Below are positions 34,501 to 43,068 of a stretch of 64,000 bases of DNA, one piece after another (position 1 is the first letter of the stretch; every line of letters begins with the position of its first letter). The position numbers and the translations under genes are program-made. Source of the stretch: Erwinia sp. JUb26 (lineage in GTDB: Bacteria > Pseudomonadota > Gammaproteobacteria > Enterobacterales > Enterobacteriaceae); assembly GCF_003751505.1 (NCBI RefSeq), contig NZ_RJVB01000002.1, forward strand, positions 754,785 to 818,784, written 5' to 3'. The notes beneath the pieces are model-generated. The model had not been told where the DNA came from. It saw only the letters and a program-made list of their open reading frames with translations, and ran no database searches.

Positions 34501-35040
34501 TTACTTCGTCTTGTTGATGGCACCGTCAATGGCTTTCAGCGTTGAGGCAATGACGTCATCAAGGGACTGATTAATATCAACAACCAGCACATCTTTCTCT
34601 TCGCTACCCGGCTCTTCCAGCGTAGCGAACTGGGTGACCAGCATCTGCGGCTTGAAGAAATGGCCTTTGCGCGCGCGCAGGCGGGATTCAATGGTGTCGA
34701 AATCGCCCTTCAGGTAGACGAAGGACAGGTTCTGGTTTCCTTCGCGCAGGATATCGCGGTAGTGCTTTTTCAGCGCCGAGCAGACGATCAGCGACACGTC
34801 GTTGGTGCGCTGCATGGCGAACGCGGCGTCGTTAATCGACTTCAACCAAGGTTTACGGTCGGTGTCATCCAGCGGATGGCCCCCGGCCATTTTTTCAATA
34901 TTGGCGCGCGGATGCAGGAAATCGCCGTCCAGGAACGCGGCTTTCAGTTCATGTGCAACGGCATTGGCCACGGCGGATTTGCCGCTGCCGGATACGCCCA
35001 TCAGTACGAATACGTGATTGGACGGGGTCGATGAGGTCAT
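34501..35040 (-). CDS. gntK: Gluconokinase GntK
   Basis: Phosphorylates gluconate to 6-phosphogluconate for the Entner-Doudoroff or pentose-phosphate route. The ATG at 35040 is preceded by GGAG and gives 179 residues starting MTSSTPSNHVFVLMGVSGSGKSAV. It has the P-loop GVSGSGKS, the DGDFLHP acidic motif, and VCSALKKHYRD. A 14-codon longer reading from 35082 is not favoured. A GntR operator lies 44-59 bases upstream. Confidence 0.95.
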   Translation of the reverse strand: MTSSTPSNHVFVLMGVSGSGKSAVANAVAHELKAAFLDGDFLHPRANIEKMAGGHPLDDTDRKPWLKSINDAAFAMQRTNDVSLIVCSALKKHYRDILREGNQNLSFVYLKGDFDTIESRLRARKGHFFKPQMLVTQFATLEEPGSEEKDVLVVDINQSLDDVIASTLKAIDGAINKTK

Positions 35041-35083
35041 TATTTTTGCTCCGTCAGAGTCTATAGCAGGTGTGAACGGCAAT

Positions 35084-35099
35084 TTGTTATCGGTAACAT
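35084..35099. promoter_or_regulatory. GntR operator upstream of gntK
   Basis: TTGTTATCGGTAACAT matches the gluconate operator form ATGTTA-N4-TAACAT at 11 of 12 fixed bases. It is placed to block gntKU transcription. Confidence 0.75.
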
Positions 35100-35232
35100 T
35101 GTCTGGTGCTGTACAAATTATGGCAACAGCTGCGGCGGGAAAAGCTGGTAAATGTGAGGAACTTCAAAGAAACGGTAAATTCAGAGGGAAAGAGGCACAA
35201 ACAGATAACGGACGCGGATGCGCCCGTTGGGG

Positions 35233-36228
35233 TTAAATGCTTTCGCCGACGGAGAGCGTAAAGCCGATATCCCGTGGACCGCCATCGACCTCTTCACCGC
35301 GAATGCGCGCCAGCAGCATCGTGGCGGCTTCTTTGCCCATCTGCTCGCGCGGGGTCTGCACGGTAGCCAGACGAGGCGTGGTCGCTTTGGCAATATCGTG
35401 GCCGTGAAAACCGGCGATCGCCATCTGTTCCGGCACCCGCAGCCCCTGCCGCTGGCACTCAAACATCGCGCCCACCGCCAGGTCATCGTTGGTACAGAAC
35501 AGGCTGTCGGTCTGCGGGTAGCGCTTCTGCGCCTCGCGCAGCAGCATCGCGCCGGCGGTAAACGACGAGGCGGCCTCCATCATCACGGTTTTGGGTTCCA
35601 GCCCGGCTTCGCGCATCGCCTGCGCATAGCCGCGCTCTTTTTGCAGGGTACGTTCGTCCAGCCGCGCGCCGAGGTAAACCGGGTGCCGGTGGCCGCGCTG
35701 CAAAATGGCCTGGGTCATCTGCCGCGCCGCCTCGACGTTGTCGAATCCCACCGCCATATCCAGGCAGGGAGAAACGCTGTCCATCATCTCAATCACCGGA
35801 ATCCCGGCGGTTTCGATCATCCGCAGGCTGGCAGCGGTATGGGTGCGTTCGGTGAGGATCAGGCCGTCGATATTCCAGCCCAGCAGGGAGCGCAGCTGCA
35901 GCTCTTCTTTCTCCGGACTGTAGCCGAAGTGGCCGACCAGCGTCTGGTAGCCCGCCGCATCGGTCACGGTTTCAATGCCGCGCAGCACGTCGGCAAACAC
36001 CTGGTTGGTCAGCGACGGCAGCAGAACGCCAATCGCCCGGCTGGTGGCGTTGGAAAGCATATCCGGCGCGCGGTTAGGAATGTAGCCCAGCTCGTCCAGC
36101 GCGGCGGCAATTTTACCCTGCAGCGCGGCGGAAACCTGCTCGGGGTTACGCAGATAGCGGCTGACGGTCATTTTAGTGATGCCGATGCGATCGGCAACAT
36201 CCTGTAGTACCGGTCTTTTTTTCTTCAT
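35233..36228 (-). CDS. gntR: Gluconate utilisation repressor GntR
   Basis: A LacI-family repressor released by gluconate. 331 residues as in E. coli. The HTH and hinge helix read PVLQDVADRIGITKMTVSRYLRNPEQVS, followed by a periplasmic-binding-protein-like core (AIGVLLPSLTNQVFADVLRGIE, DGLILTE). The gene precedes gntKU on the same strand with a 192-base gap holding the operator. Confidence 0.95.
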   Translation of the reverse strand: MKKKRPVLQDVADRIGITKMTVSRYLRNPEQVSAALQGKIAAALDELGYIPNRAPDMLSNATSRAIGVLLPSLTNQVFADVLRGIETVTDAAGYQTLVGHFGYSPEKEELQLRSLLGWNIDGLILTERTHTAASLRMIETAGIPVIEMMDSVSPCLDMAVGFDNVEAARQMTQAILQRGHRHPVYLGARLDERTLQKERGYAQAMREAGLEPKTVMMEAASSFTAGAMLLREAQKRYPQTDSLFCTNDDLAVGAMFECQRQGLRVPEQMAIAGFHGHDIAKATTPRLATVQTPREQMGKEAATMLLARIRGEEVDGGPRDIGFTLSVGESI

Positions 36229-36281
36229 TAGGCTTCAGCTGGTTGGTCGGTATCCGGCTGAGTGTAACAAAAATGCGGGGG

Positions 36282-36312
36282 AAAGAGAGAAAGGGCGCGG
36301 TTCCCCGCGCCC
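36282..36312 (-). terminator. Terminator of yhhW
   Basis: A perfect 8-bp GC stem GGGCGCGG/CCGCGCCC followed on the minus strand by TTTCTCTCTTT, 30 bases after the yhhW stop. Confidence 0.75.
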
Positions 36313-36341
36313 AAAGTGTGATGCAGCTATCTTCGACTAAC

Positions 36342-37037
36342 TTAAACCGGCGGCAGATCGAACAGCAGGATCTCAGCGTCGCTGCTGGCGGTAATCTCCA
36401 GAGTCGCTTCATCCCAAATGGCAAACGCATCGCTGGTGGTCGCCGCTTCTCCATTGACGGTGACATCGCCCTTCACCACCTGGATCCAGATCTTGCGGCC
36501 TTCCGCGACGTCTGCCGTGCCCTGTTCGCCCGCTTTAAACGCCCAGCGGGACAGCGTCATATCCTGGTAAACCTTCAGTGAACCGTCGCGCGCATCCGGC
36601 GACAGCACCAGCTGACGGCCCTGCACATCATCAAAGCGGCGCTGTGCGTAGCGTGGTTCGATGCCGTTTTTCTCCGGGATAATCCAGATCTGATACAGGT
36701 GCAGCGGCACGTCTTTGCTGCCGTTGTACTCGGAATGACGTACGCCGGTGCCCGCACTCATAATCTGGAACTCACCCGCCGGGATCTGCTCTTTATTGCC
36801 CATGCTGTCCTGATGCTCCACGGTGCCGGAAAGCACGTAGGTCAGGATCTCCATATCTTTATGCGGATGGGTGCCAAAACCCTGACCGCCATCGATCACG
36901 TCTTCGTTAATCACCCGCAGCGCGGAGAAGCCCATAAAGTTGGCATCGTAATAGTTAGCGAAAGAGAACGTGTGGTAGCTGTCCAGCCAGCCGTGGTTTG
37001 CGTGGCCCCGATCCTGTGCTTTACGTAAGTAGATCAT
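36342..37037 (-). CDS. yhhW: Pirin-family quercetin 2,3-dioxygenase-like protein
   Basis: A bicupin. E. coli YhhW has quercetinase activity in vitro; its natural substrate is unclear. The ATG at 37037, with AGGAG eight bases upstream, gives 231 residues, the E. coli length. The metal-binding residues are visible in FGTHPHKDMEILTY (two His) and VRHSEYN (His and Glu). Its place next to gntR matches E. coli. yhhX, its E. coli neighbour, is missing. Confidence 0.92.
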   Translation of the reverse strand: MIYLRKAQDRGHANHGWLDSYHTFSFANYYDANFMGFSALRVINEDVIDGGQGFGTHPHKDMEILTYVLSGTVEHQDSMGNKEQIPAGEFQIMSAGTGVRHSEYNGSKDVPLHLYQIWIIPEKNGIEPRYAQRRFDDVQGRQLVLSPDARDGSLKVYQDMTLSRWAFKAGEQGTADVAEGRKIWIQVVKGDVTVNGEAATTSDAFAIWDEATLEITASSDAEILLFDLPPV

Positions 37038-37237
37038 ATTCAATTCTCCTCAATGTTTTAACGTAGTCTGCGCCGGATCGGGTCGTGTTGATAGCGGAGA
37101 AAATTGTCTCCTCTGTTCAAATTATTCGATGAAATAGTGGCGATAGCATCAGTCAGGTTGGAATAGCGGCAACAAAGCGACAGCGCTATTCACGACGACA
37201 GAAGAAATGGCTTCAGCAGGGAAATCTGCACCGAACC

Positions 37238-37265
37238 GGGAATGAGTAACTGGGAATGGGTAACT
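37238..37265. repeat. 14-bp tandem duplication downstream of ryhB
   Basis: GGGAATGAGTAACT is followed directly by GGGAATGGGTAACT (one mismatch), then a partial third copy. A small, probably neutral, slippage repeat. Confidence 0.6.
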
Positions 37266-37299
37266 GGGTAAGATTGGATGAGTTGGGCGAAACGCAGGC

Positions 37300-37397
37300 A
37301 AAAAAAAAGCCAGCACCCGAGCTGGCTAAGAAACACTGGAAGCAATGTGAGCAATGTCGTGCCTTCTCAGCCAGTAGCAGAGCTCTGCTGAAAACGC
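37300..37397 (-). ncRNA. ryhB: Iron-responsive small RNA RyhB
   Basis: The minus strand carries the conserved RyhB core, recognisable from ACGACATTGCTCAC followed by ATTGCTTCCAGT. This part pairs with targets such as sodB. It ends in a terminator stem AGCCAGC/GCTGGCT and nine T, where Hfq binds. Alignment with E. coli places the 5' end near 37397 (about 98 nt). The 5' third differs from E. coli and contains AGCAGAGCTCTGCT. Between yhhW and yhhY is the E. coli location. A Fur box overlaps the promoter. Confidence 0.95.
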
Positions 37398-37399
37398 AT

Positions 37400-37418
37400 A
37401 GCAATAATAATCATTATC
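37400..37418. promoter_or_regulatory. Fur box over the ryhB promoter
   Basis: AGCAATAATAATCATTATC matches the 19-bp Fur consensus GATAATGATAATCATTATC at 15 of 19. It ends 3 bases before the predicted ryhB start, so iron-loaded Fur would repress it. Confidence 0.85.
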
Positions 37419-37516
37419 ATTCGCACTTGTAAAGCTCTTTTCTGATTATTTTTACTTGATTTGATGATAAAAAACCCTGATTTTAAAGAGGTTTTCTAAC
37501 ACTAAGGAGAGTAAAG

Positions 37517-38011
37517 GTGAGTGAGATTATCGTTCGACACGCCGAGCCTGATGACGCTGCGGCGCTGCATCAGATGTACAGCCAGCCGGAAACCTACAGC
37601 GATACGCTTCAGCTCCCTTACCCTTCACTACAGCGCTGGCAGGAGAAGCTAAAAAATACGCCGGACGGGCAGCATATGCTGGTGGCCTGCATTGACGGCC
37701 AGATCGTCGGCCAGTGCTTTGTGGCGCTGAATACCCCGGCGCGCCGCCGCCATACGGCGACATTTAGCCTGGGCGTGGACGCTCGCCATCGTGGCAAGGG
37801 CGTGGCGAAGGCGATGATGACGGCGATAGTCGATCTCTGCGACAGCTGGCTGCAGGTGGATCGTATTGAACTCACCGTGTACGCCGATAATCAGGCGGCC
37901 ATCGCGCTGTATGAGAAATTTGGCTTCGTGACCGAAGGCCGCGGCGTTCGCTTCGGCGTGCGCAACGGCGTGCAGGTCGATGCGCTGTTTATGGCGCGTC
38001 TGAAAGAGTGA
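37517..38011 (+). CDS. yhhY: GNAT-family N-acetyltransferase YhhY
   Basis: 164 residues with GNAT motif A (RHRGKGVAKAMMTAIVDLC, acetyl-CoA pyrophosphate loop R-x-x-G-x-G/A) and motif B (IALYEKFGFVTEGRG). It begins GTG with AAGGAG upstream, aligning with the MSEIVIRHAE start of E. coli YhhY. E. coli YhhY acetylates certain amino acids and related compounds; the exact substrate here is not shown. It lies next to ryhB as in E. coli. Confidence 0.9.
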   Translation: MSEIIVRHAEPDDAAALHQMYSQPETYSDTLQLPYPSLQRWQEKLKNTPDGQHMLVACIDGQIVGQCFVALNTPARRRHTATFSLGVDARHRGKGVAKAMMTAIVDLCDSWLQVDRIELTVYADNQAAIALYEKFGFVTEGRGVRFGVRNGVQVDALFMARLKE

Positions 38012-38027
38012 ATCCAGCGGGTGACGC

Positions 38028-39035
38028 CTACAGGTTAAAGGGCGTCACCACGTTCACCCGCGAGAACACCCCCGCTTCCTCTTCCGGCGGCAAAAAGCCG
38101 TGAAAGCGCAGGATCGCCTGGAGCGCAGTGCGGGCATCGGCGCGCAGATCGTGATCGATCACCGCATCCAGCTGCCGTTCGGCCAGCATTTCCCGATTTT
38201 CCTCATCCAGATCGTGGGCAATAAACGCGCGCAGCGAGCGCTGCTGGCTGGTAAACGCGCGAAAGATAGCCCGGTTGCCACCGCCGACGCAGTAAACCGC
38301 GCTGATGGCCGGATCGCTGACCAGCGCGTCGCTCACTCGCTCAAACGTCAGGCTGTCGACGCCGTAGCCCTCGCTGATACGCACCACATTATGCTGCGGC
38401 GCGAGCTGGCGCAGCCCGTCGCTAAACCCCGCCACCCGCTCCTCTTCACCGCGAAATCCCGCGCTGCTGAGTACCACCGCTACCGAATGAGGCTGCGGCC
38501 CCAGCCAGCGCGACAGCAGATAAGCCGCCGTGCGCCCCGCGCTGCCGTTATCCATGCCCACATAGCGAATACGCGCGCTGTCGGGCAGATCGGTGACCAG
38601 CGTCACCACCGGCACCCGTTGATGCAGCAACTCCTCCACGCTGGCGTTCAGCGGCGACTCATCGCTGACCTTGAGGATCACCCCGTAGCTGTCGCTGCCA
38701 CAGCGCAGTAAAAGCTGCCGTAGCGACTTTGCATCGATCTGCTCGAAGACGTGAAAGCGCAGCATCAGGCGAAACGGTGCCAGGCTGCCGAGCTGGCTGA
38801 GCAGCGCGGCGCTGACCAGCGAACTGAAGCGCTCGGGGGTATGCAGCACCACGTCGATATTCAGCGTTCTGCCGCTGGCCAGATTCACCCGCTGCTGTAG
38901 CTCAAGATCGCGGATGGCGGCGGCAATTCGCCGTTCGGTCTGCGGATGTACGCTGCCGCGTTTGTGCAGCGCGCGATCCACCGTCGCCTTGCTGACGCCC
39001 GACTGCGCGGCGATCTGTTTAATAGAGAACTTCAT
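38028..39035 (-). CDS. LacI-family transcriptional regulator of unknown effector
   Basis: 335 residues from the ATG at 39035: LacI HTH and hinge (KFSIKQIAAQSGVSKATVDRALHKRG), then a periplasmic-binding-protein sensing domain with VTLVTDLPDSARIRYVGMDNGSAGRTAAYLLSRW. A start eight codons upstream is possible; neither has a good RBS. It is divergent from an SDR oxidoreductase and a PhyH-type dioxygenase, which it probably controls. The sensing domain resembles sugar or polyol sensors, but the ligand is unknown. It ends 16 bases from yhhY, convergent. Confidence 0.85.
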   Translation of the reverse strand: MKFSIKQIAAQSGVSKATVDRALHKRGSVHPQTERRIAAAIRDLELQQRVNLASGRTLNIDVVLHTPERFSSLVSAALLSQLGSLAPFRLMLRFHVFEQIDAKSLRQLLLRCGSDSYGVILKVSDESPLNASVEELLHQRVPVVTLVTDLPDSARIRYVGMDNGSAGRTAAYLLSRWLGPQPHSVAVVLSSAGFRGEEERVAGFSDGLRQLAPQHNVVRISEGYGVDSLTFERVSDALVSDPAISAVYCVGGGNRAIFRAFTSQQRSLRAFIAHDLDEENREMLAERQLDAVIDHDLRADARTALQAILRFHGFLPPEEEAGVFSRVNVVTPFNL

Positions 39036-39038
39036 AAT

Positions 39039-39057
39039 TTGAGGTCTTTTTGAGGTC
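39039..39057. repeat. 11-bp-spaced direct repeat at the LacI-type regulator start
   Basis: TTGAGGTC occurs at 39039-39046 and 39050-39057, one helical turn apart. It lies over the start of the regulator and ahead of the SDR gene; possibly an autoregulatory site. Confidence 0.4.
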
Positions 39058-39154
39058 ATCGGCGCGTGTTGTTAAAAAAATGTAAGTGATAAGGTGGTTA
39101 AGAGCAAATGTTCCTCACCCTGTATCCGACAAAAAACTATAAAGGCGCTTAATC

Positions 39155-39985
39155 ATGAGTTCAGACTTCAACAGGCAGTTTCAGGACAAAGTGTATGTGG
39201 TGACCGGCGGTACCCAGGGCCTGGGCGCAGCGGTGGCCGAGCTGCTGGCGGAACGCGGCGCGCGCGGCCTGATTATCTGCGGGCGTAACGCGCGAGCAGG
39301 TGAAGAGCAGGTGGCGAAACTGCGTGCGCTGGGCTGCGACGCCGGATTTGTCGCCGCCGACCTGACCGATCCACACTCCTGCGAGCAGGTGATCGCCGCC
39401 GCGGAAAGCCGCTTCGGCGTGCTGCACGGCCTGGTCAACTGCGCCGGGATGTCCGATCGCGGCACCATCCTCAACACCACCCCGGAGTTGTTTGACGCCA
39501 TTTTTGCTGTCAACGTCCGCGCACCGTTCTTCCTGATGCAGGCAGCGATCAAACTGATGGTGGCGAACGGCACGGAAGGCAGCATCGTCAACATCATCAC
39601 CATGACCTCCCACGGCGGCCAAAGCTTCCTCACCACCTACGCTGCCTCCAAAGGCGCGCTGGTGACACTGACCAAAAACGTCGCATTCAGCGCCATGCGC
39701 AACCGCATTCGGGTCAACGGCCTGAACATCGGCTGGATGGATACCCCGCACGAGGATGATATTCAGAAGCAGTATCACCAGGCCTCCGATGGCTGGCTGG
39801 AGAAAGCCGAGCGCGAGCAGCCGTTTGGCCGCCTGCTGAAGCCGCGTGAAGTGGCGCGCGGCGTGGCGTTTTTACTCTCTGAAGAGTCCGGGATGATGAC
39901 CGGTGCGGTGATCGATTTCGATCAGAACGTCGTGGGCTGTGGCGACGACGGCGCGCCAAAACCCCAGCAGCCGCTGAGCCTGTAA
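39155..39985 (+). CDS. Short-chain dehydrogenase/reductase (SDR)
   Basis: 276 residues of classical SDR type: cofactor loop TGGTQGLG, NCAG, a catalytic Ser/Thr in MTSHGG, and the active-site YAASK. It ends with a Rossmann-fold C-terminus (SGMMTGAVIDFDQNVVGCGDDGAPKP). It should oxidise or reduce an alcohol/ketone with NAD(P); the substrate is unknown. Nine bases separate it from the PhyH-type dioxygenase, so the two likely act in sequence. It is divergent from the LacI-type regulator. No E. coli counterpart at this locus. Confidence 0.85.
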   Translation: MSSDFNRQFQDKVYVVTGGTQGLGAAVAELLAERGARGLIICGRNARAGEEQVAKLRALGCDAGFVAADLTDPHSCEQVIAAAESRFGVLHGLVNCAGMSDRGTILNTTPELFDAIFAVNVRAPFFLMQAAIKLMVANGTEGSIVNIITMTSHGGQSFLTTYAASKGALVTLTKNVAFSAMRNRIRVNGLNIGWMDTPHEDDIQKQYHQASDGWLEKAEREQPFGRLLKPREVARGVAFLLSEESGMMTGAVIDFDQNVVGCGDDGAPKPQQPLSL

Positions 39986-39994
39986 GGAGCCGTT

Positions 39995-41137
39995 ATGAAC
40001 GCTATCTATCTACAGGAAAAGCAGCTGAAGGTTGATGATTTTGCGGCGGTTTGCCGCCAGACGCTGCGCCAGGACGATTATCCGTTGGCACAGAGCAGCG
40101 AGCTGAACGTGCTGATTTACCGCGCCGATTCGCTGTTAAGCGCCGCGCGCGACGATCGTAAAGCGGTGCTGAGCGAGCTGCACCGCGCGCTCTCTTCCGG
40201 ACCCGGCGTGTTCGTGGTGAAAGGGCTGTATGACAACCTGGCGGCGGTGGACCGCAGCAGCCAGCTTTTCGAAGAGATTCTGCAAGACGAAGCGGCAGCG
40301 GGCGGCGGTGGCGATCACTTCGCCAAAGCGGGCAGCAACGGCCGCATCTGGAACGCGCTGCAAAAGGTGGCAGAGCGCGACGCCGACGCCTTTATTGACT
40401 ACTACGACAATCCGCTGCTGGCAATTATCTGCGAAAGCTGGCTGGGGCCGGGCTACGAGATCACCGCCCAGGTGAATCAGGTGCGTCCCGGCGGTAAGGC
40501 ACAGCAGCCGCATCGCGATTATCACCTCGGTTTTCAGAGCAACGAAGTGGTCGAGCAGTTCCCGCTGCCGCTGCAAAAACTGTCACAGTACCTGACGTTG
40601 CAGGGTGCGGTGGCGCACACCGAGATGCAGCTGGAATCCGGCCCGACCCAGCTGCTGCCGTGGTCGCAGCAGTACCAGGCGGGCTATCTGGCCTGGCGGG
40701 ATCCGCAGTTTATTGATTATTTCCAGCAGCATGCCATCCAGCTGCCGCTGCACAAGGGCGACGGCCTGTTCTTTAACCCGGCGCTGTTCCATGCGGCGGG
40801 CAATAACGTCACGCAGGATCGCGTGCGCACCGCCAACCTGCTGCAGGTGTCATCCAGCTTTGGCAAAGCCATGGAGAAGGTCAACCATATCAAGGTGCTG
40901 CAGAGTATCTATCCGGCCCTGCTTCAGCGCGAACTGCCGGAAGATAAACTCAGTGCGGTTATCGCATCCGCCGCGGAGGGCTACTCATTTCCAACCAATC
41001 TGGATACCGATCCGCCGCTGGGCGGGCTGGTGCCGCAGACTCAGCAGGCCCTGCTGTTACAGGCGTTGCAGGAGAAGTGGACGCCGGTGCATTTCAACCA
41101 GCAGCTGGCCGAGCATACGCAGAAACGCCAGGCCTGA
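39995..41137 (+). CDS. Phytanoyl-CoA dioxygenase (PhyH)-family Fe(II)/2-oxoglutarate oxygenase
   Basis: 380 residues. The iron-binding facial triad is visible as His173-x-Asp175 in QQPHRDYH and His266 in LFHAAGNN. Arg276/Arg278 downstream are likely 2-oxoglutarate ligands (QDRVRTANLLQVS). PhyH-family enzymes hydroxylate diverse small molecules; the substrate here is unknown. AAGGAG precedes the ATG, and the gene forms a two-gene operon with the SDR. A hydroxylation followed by alcohol oxidation is a reasonable guess. Confidence 0.8.
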   Translation: MNAIYLQEKQLKVDDFAAVCRQTLRQDDYPLAQSSELNVLIYRADSLLSAARDDRKAVLSELHRALSSGPGVFVVKGLYDNLAAVDRSSQLFEEILQDEAAAGGGGDHFAKAGSNGRIWNALQKVAERDADAFIDYYDNPLLAIICESWLGPGYEITAQVNQVRPGGKAQQPHRDYHLGFQSNEVVEQFPLPLQKLSQYLTLQGAVAHTEMQLESGPTQLLPWSQQYQAGYLAWRDPQFIDYFQQHAIQLPLHKGDGLFFNPALFHAAGNNVTQDRVRTANLLQVSSSFGKAMEKVNHIKVLQSIYPALLQRELPEDKLSAVIASAAEGYSFPTNLDTDPPLGGLVPQTQQALLLQALQEKWTPVHFNQQLAEHTQKRQA

Positions 41138-41246
41138 TACCGGGACTGGTGCCCGACTTCGTGACTGACATAGCAGCCAACAGGGAAGTGAACGATTTTG
41201 CCCTGATGGAATTGTATGCGGTGCTGATTTAGCCGCTCAATCACCC

Positions 41247-41278
41247 CAGCGCACCGCCCCCTGCGGGCCGGTGCGCTG
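41247..41278. terminator. Stem-loop between convergent PhyH-type gene and yjbB
   Basis: A perfect 10-bp stem CAGCGCACCG/CGGTGCGCTG with a 12-base loop in the 188-base gap. There is no T-run on either side; probably a shared weak terminator. Confidence 0.5.
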
Positions 41279-41325
41279 ATATTCAACCGCCTTCCCCACG
41301 TGCCCCGAACCAGAATCCGATCGTA

Positions 41326-42951
41326 TTACTCATCATCTTTATCATCATCCGCCTGTTCCAGCACGCTGTAGGCCACCGCGCAGAACAGCGAGTTCAGGCG
41401 CTTCATATCGCCCAGCAGCCCCAGGTGCAGCGAACTGGTCTCGATACTCTGCACGTTATGCTGATGCAGCCGGTCGACGTGAGCATGGGAATAGCGGCGG
41501 TTGGTGATGCGGAAGCGATGTTTGGAGCGGCGCAGCCGTTTGGCGCTGGTCAGATCGCGGGAGAGGAATACCGACAGGCTGAGGCGCAGATTGCTGGTCA
41601 GCAGCTCAAGCTGCGCATCCAGTTCCTGCATGCCTTCAACCGAGAACGCCCGCCGCGCGGCCAGCGATTTGTCCGCCACGTCGCCGCTCATGCGTTCAAG
41701 AATATCCCCGGACTGCTCCAGGTTCAGCGCCATTTCAATGATTTCGGCCCAGCGGCGCGAATCCTCTTCCGGCAGGTCTTCCTTCGGCATCTGCGCCAGG
41801 TAAAGCTTGATCGCCGTGTACAGCACGTCGACATCATCATCCAGCTTGCGGATCTCCCGATCCTCACGCAGCTCGCCGTGCACCACCTTGCTGAACGTCG
41901 CCAGCATCTGCTCCAGCACGTCGCCCATGCGCAGGGTTTCGCGGGCGGCATTGGCCAGCGCCAGCGCCGGGGTATCCAGCGAGCTGGTATCCAGATGCTT
42001 TGGCTTCAGCCGCAGGTCGTTTTCCGGCTCCTCGCGGATCAGGCGCTTACACAGCCCGGCCATCGGCTCGGCAAACGGCACCATAATCACACAGCGGATT
42101 AGGTTGTAGAAAACGTGGAAGAAAATGACCAGTTCTTCATCGCTGACCGGCAGCTTCGCCAGCCAGTCCGCCAGCAGATCGATAAACGGCAGCACCAGCA
42201 GCGAACCGATAAATTTAAACAGCAGGCTGCCGAGGGCCACCCGTTTACCGGCGGCGTTCGAGGTGCTGTTGTTGAGCATCGCCAGCAGCCCGCTGCCGAG
42301 ATTGGCCCCGATCACCAGGCACAGCGCCACCTTAAATGAAATCACGCCGGTGGCGGTCAGCGTCGCGGTGATCAGCACCGCCGCCAGGCTGGAGTAGCTG
42401 ATAATGGCAAACACCGCGCCGATCAGCGCATCCAGCATCACATCGCCGGTCAGCGAGGAGAACAGCACTTTCACCCCGGACGCCTGGGTGATCGGCGCGG
42501 CGGCGGCCACGATCAGCTGCAGCGCCAGCAGGATTAGCCCAAGGCCGATGCTGGCACGCCCCAGCTGCCCGGCGCGGGTCTGTTTACGGCCAAGGAAGAA
42601 CACTACACCGAAGAAGATAAACAGCGGTGACAGCCACGACAGATCGAACGTCAGGATACGGGCCATCAGCGCCGTACCAACATCCGCGCCGAGGATCACC
42701 ACCAGCGCAGGCGTCAGCCCGACCAGCTCCTGGGCAACAAAAGAGGTGACCAGCAGCGTGGTGGCGTTGCTGCTTTGTACCAGCGCGGTCACACCGATCC
42801 CGGCGAGGAACGCCATCGGTTTTTTTTCCACGCTGCGGCTGAGCACCCGCCGCAGATCGGCGCCGTAAACGCGCATGATGCCGGTCCGCACGATGTGGGT
42901 TCCCCACACCAGTAGCGCGACGGCAGAAAGAAGATTTAACAGAGTTAACAC
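41326..42951 (-). CDS. yjbB: Na+/phosphate cotransporter-family protein YjbB (PhoU-like tail)
   Basis: 541 residues (E. coli YjbB 543). The membrane half contains the duplicated Na/Pi motif GVTALVQSSNATTLLVTSFVAQ and the related SYSSLAAVLITATLTATG. The soluble C-terminal half (about 330-541) is helical and PhoU-like. In E. coli, YjbB can export phosphate. In E. coli it neighbours metH. Here the phosphonate-type transporter operon and the T6SS cassette lie between, making a phosphorus-themed neighbourhood. Confidence 0.92.
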   Translation of the reverse strand: MLTLLNLLSAVALLVWGTHIVRTGIMRVYGADLRRVLSRSVEKKPMAFLAGIGVTALVQSSNATTLLVTSFVAQELVGLTPALVVILGADVGTALMARILTFDLSWLSPLFIFFGVVFFLGRKQTRAGQLGRASIGLGLILLALQLIVAAAAPITQASGVKVLFSSLTGDVMLDALIGAVFAIISYSSLAAVLITATLTATGVISFKVALCLVIGANLGSGLLAMLNNSTSNAAGKRVALGSLLFKFIGSLLVLPFIDLLADWLAKLPVSDEELVIFFHVFYNLIRCVIMVPFAEPMAGLCKRLIREEPENDLRLKPKHLDTSSLDTPALALANAARETLRMGDVLEQMLATFSKVVHGELREDREIRKLDDDVDVLYTAIKLYLAQMPKEDLPEEDSRRWAEIIEMALNLEQSGDILERMSGDVADKSLAARRAFSVEGMQELDAQLELLTSNLRLSLSVFLSRDLTSAKRLRRSKHRFRITNRRYSHAHVDRLHQHNVQSIETSSLHLGLLGDMKRLNSLFCAVAYSVLEQADDDKDDE

Positions 42952-43068
42952 CGGATATCGACCTCACAACGTCTGTAACAATATCAAACGCAAAGCCACG
43001 TAAGCTTTGTGTCTCACAGCGTTAAGTTTAGCCGATATACAGAAAAAATCTTTTTTATCAGCGTGATA

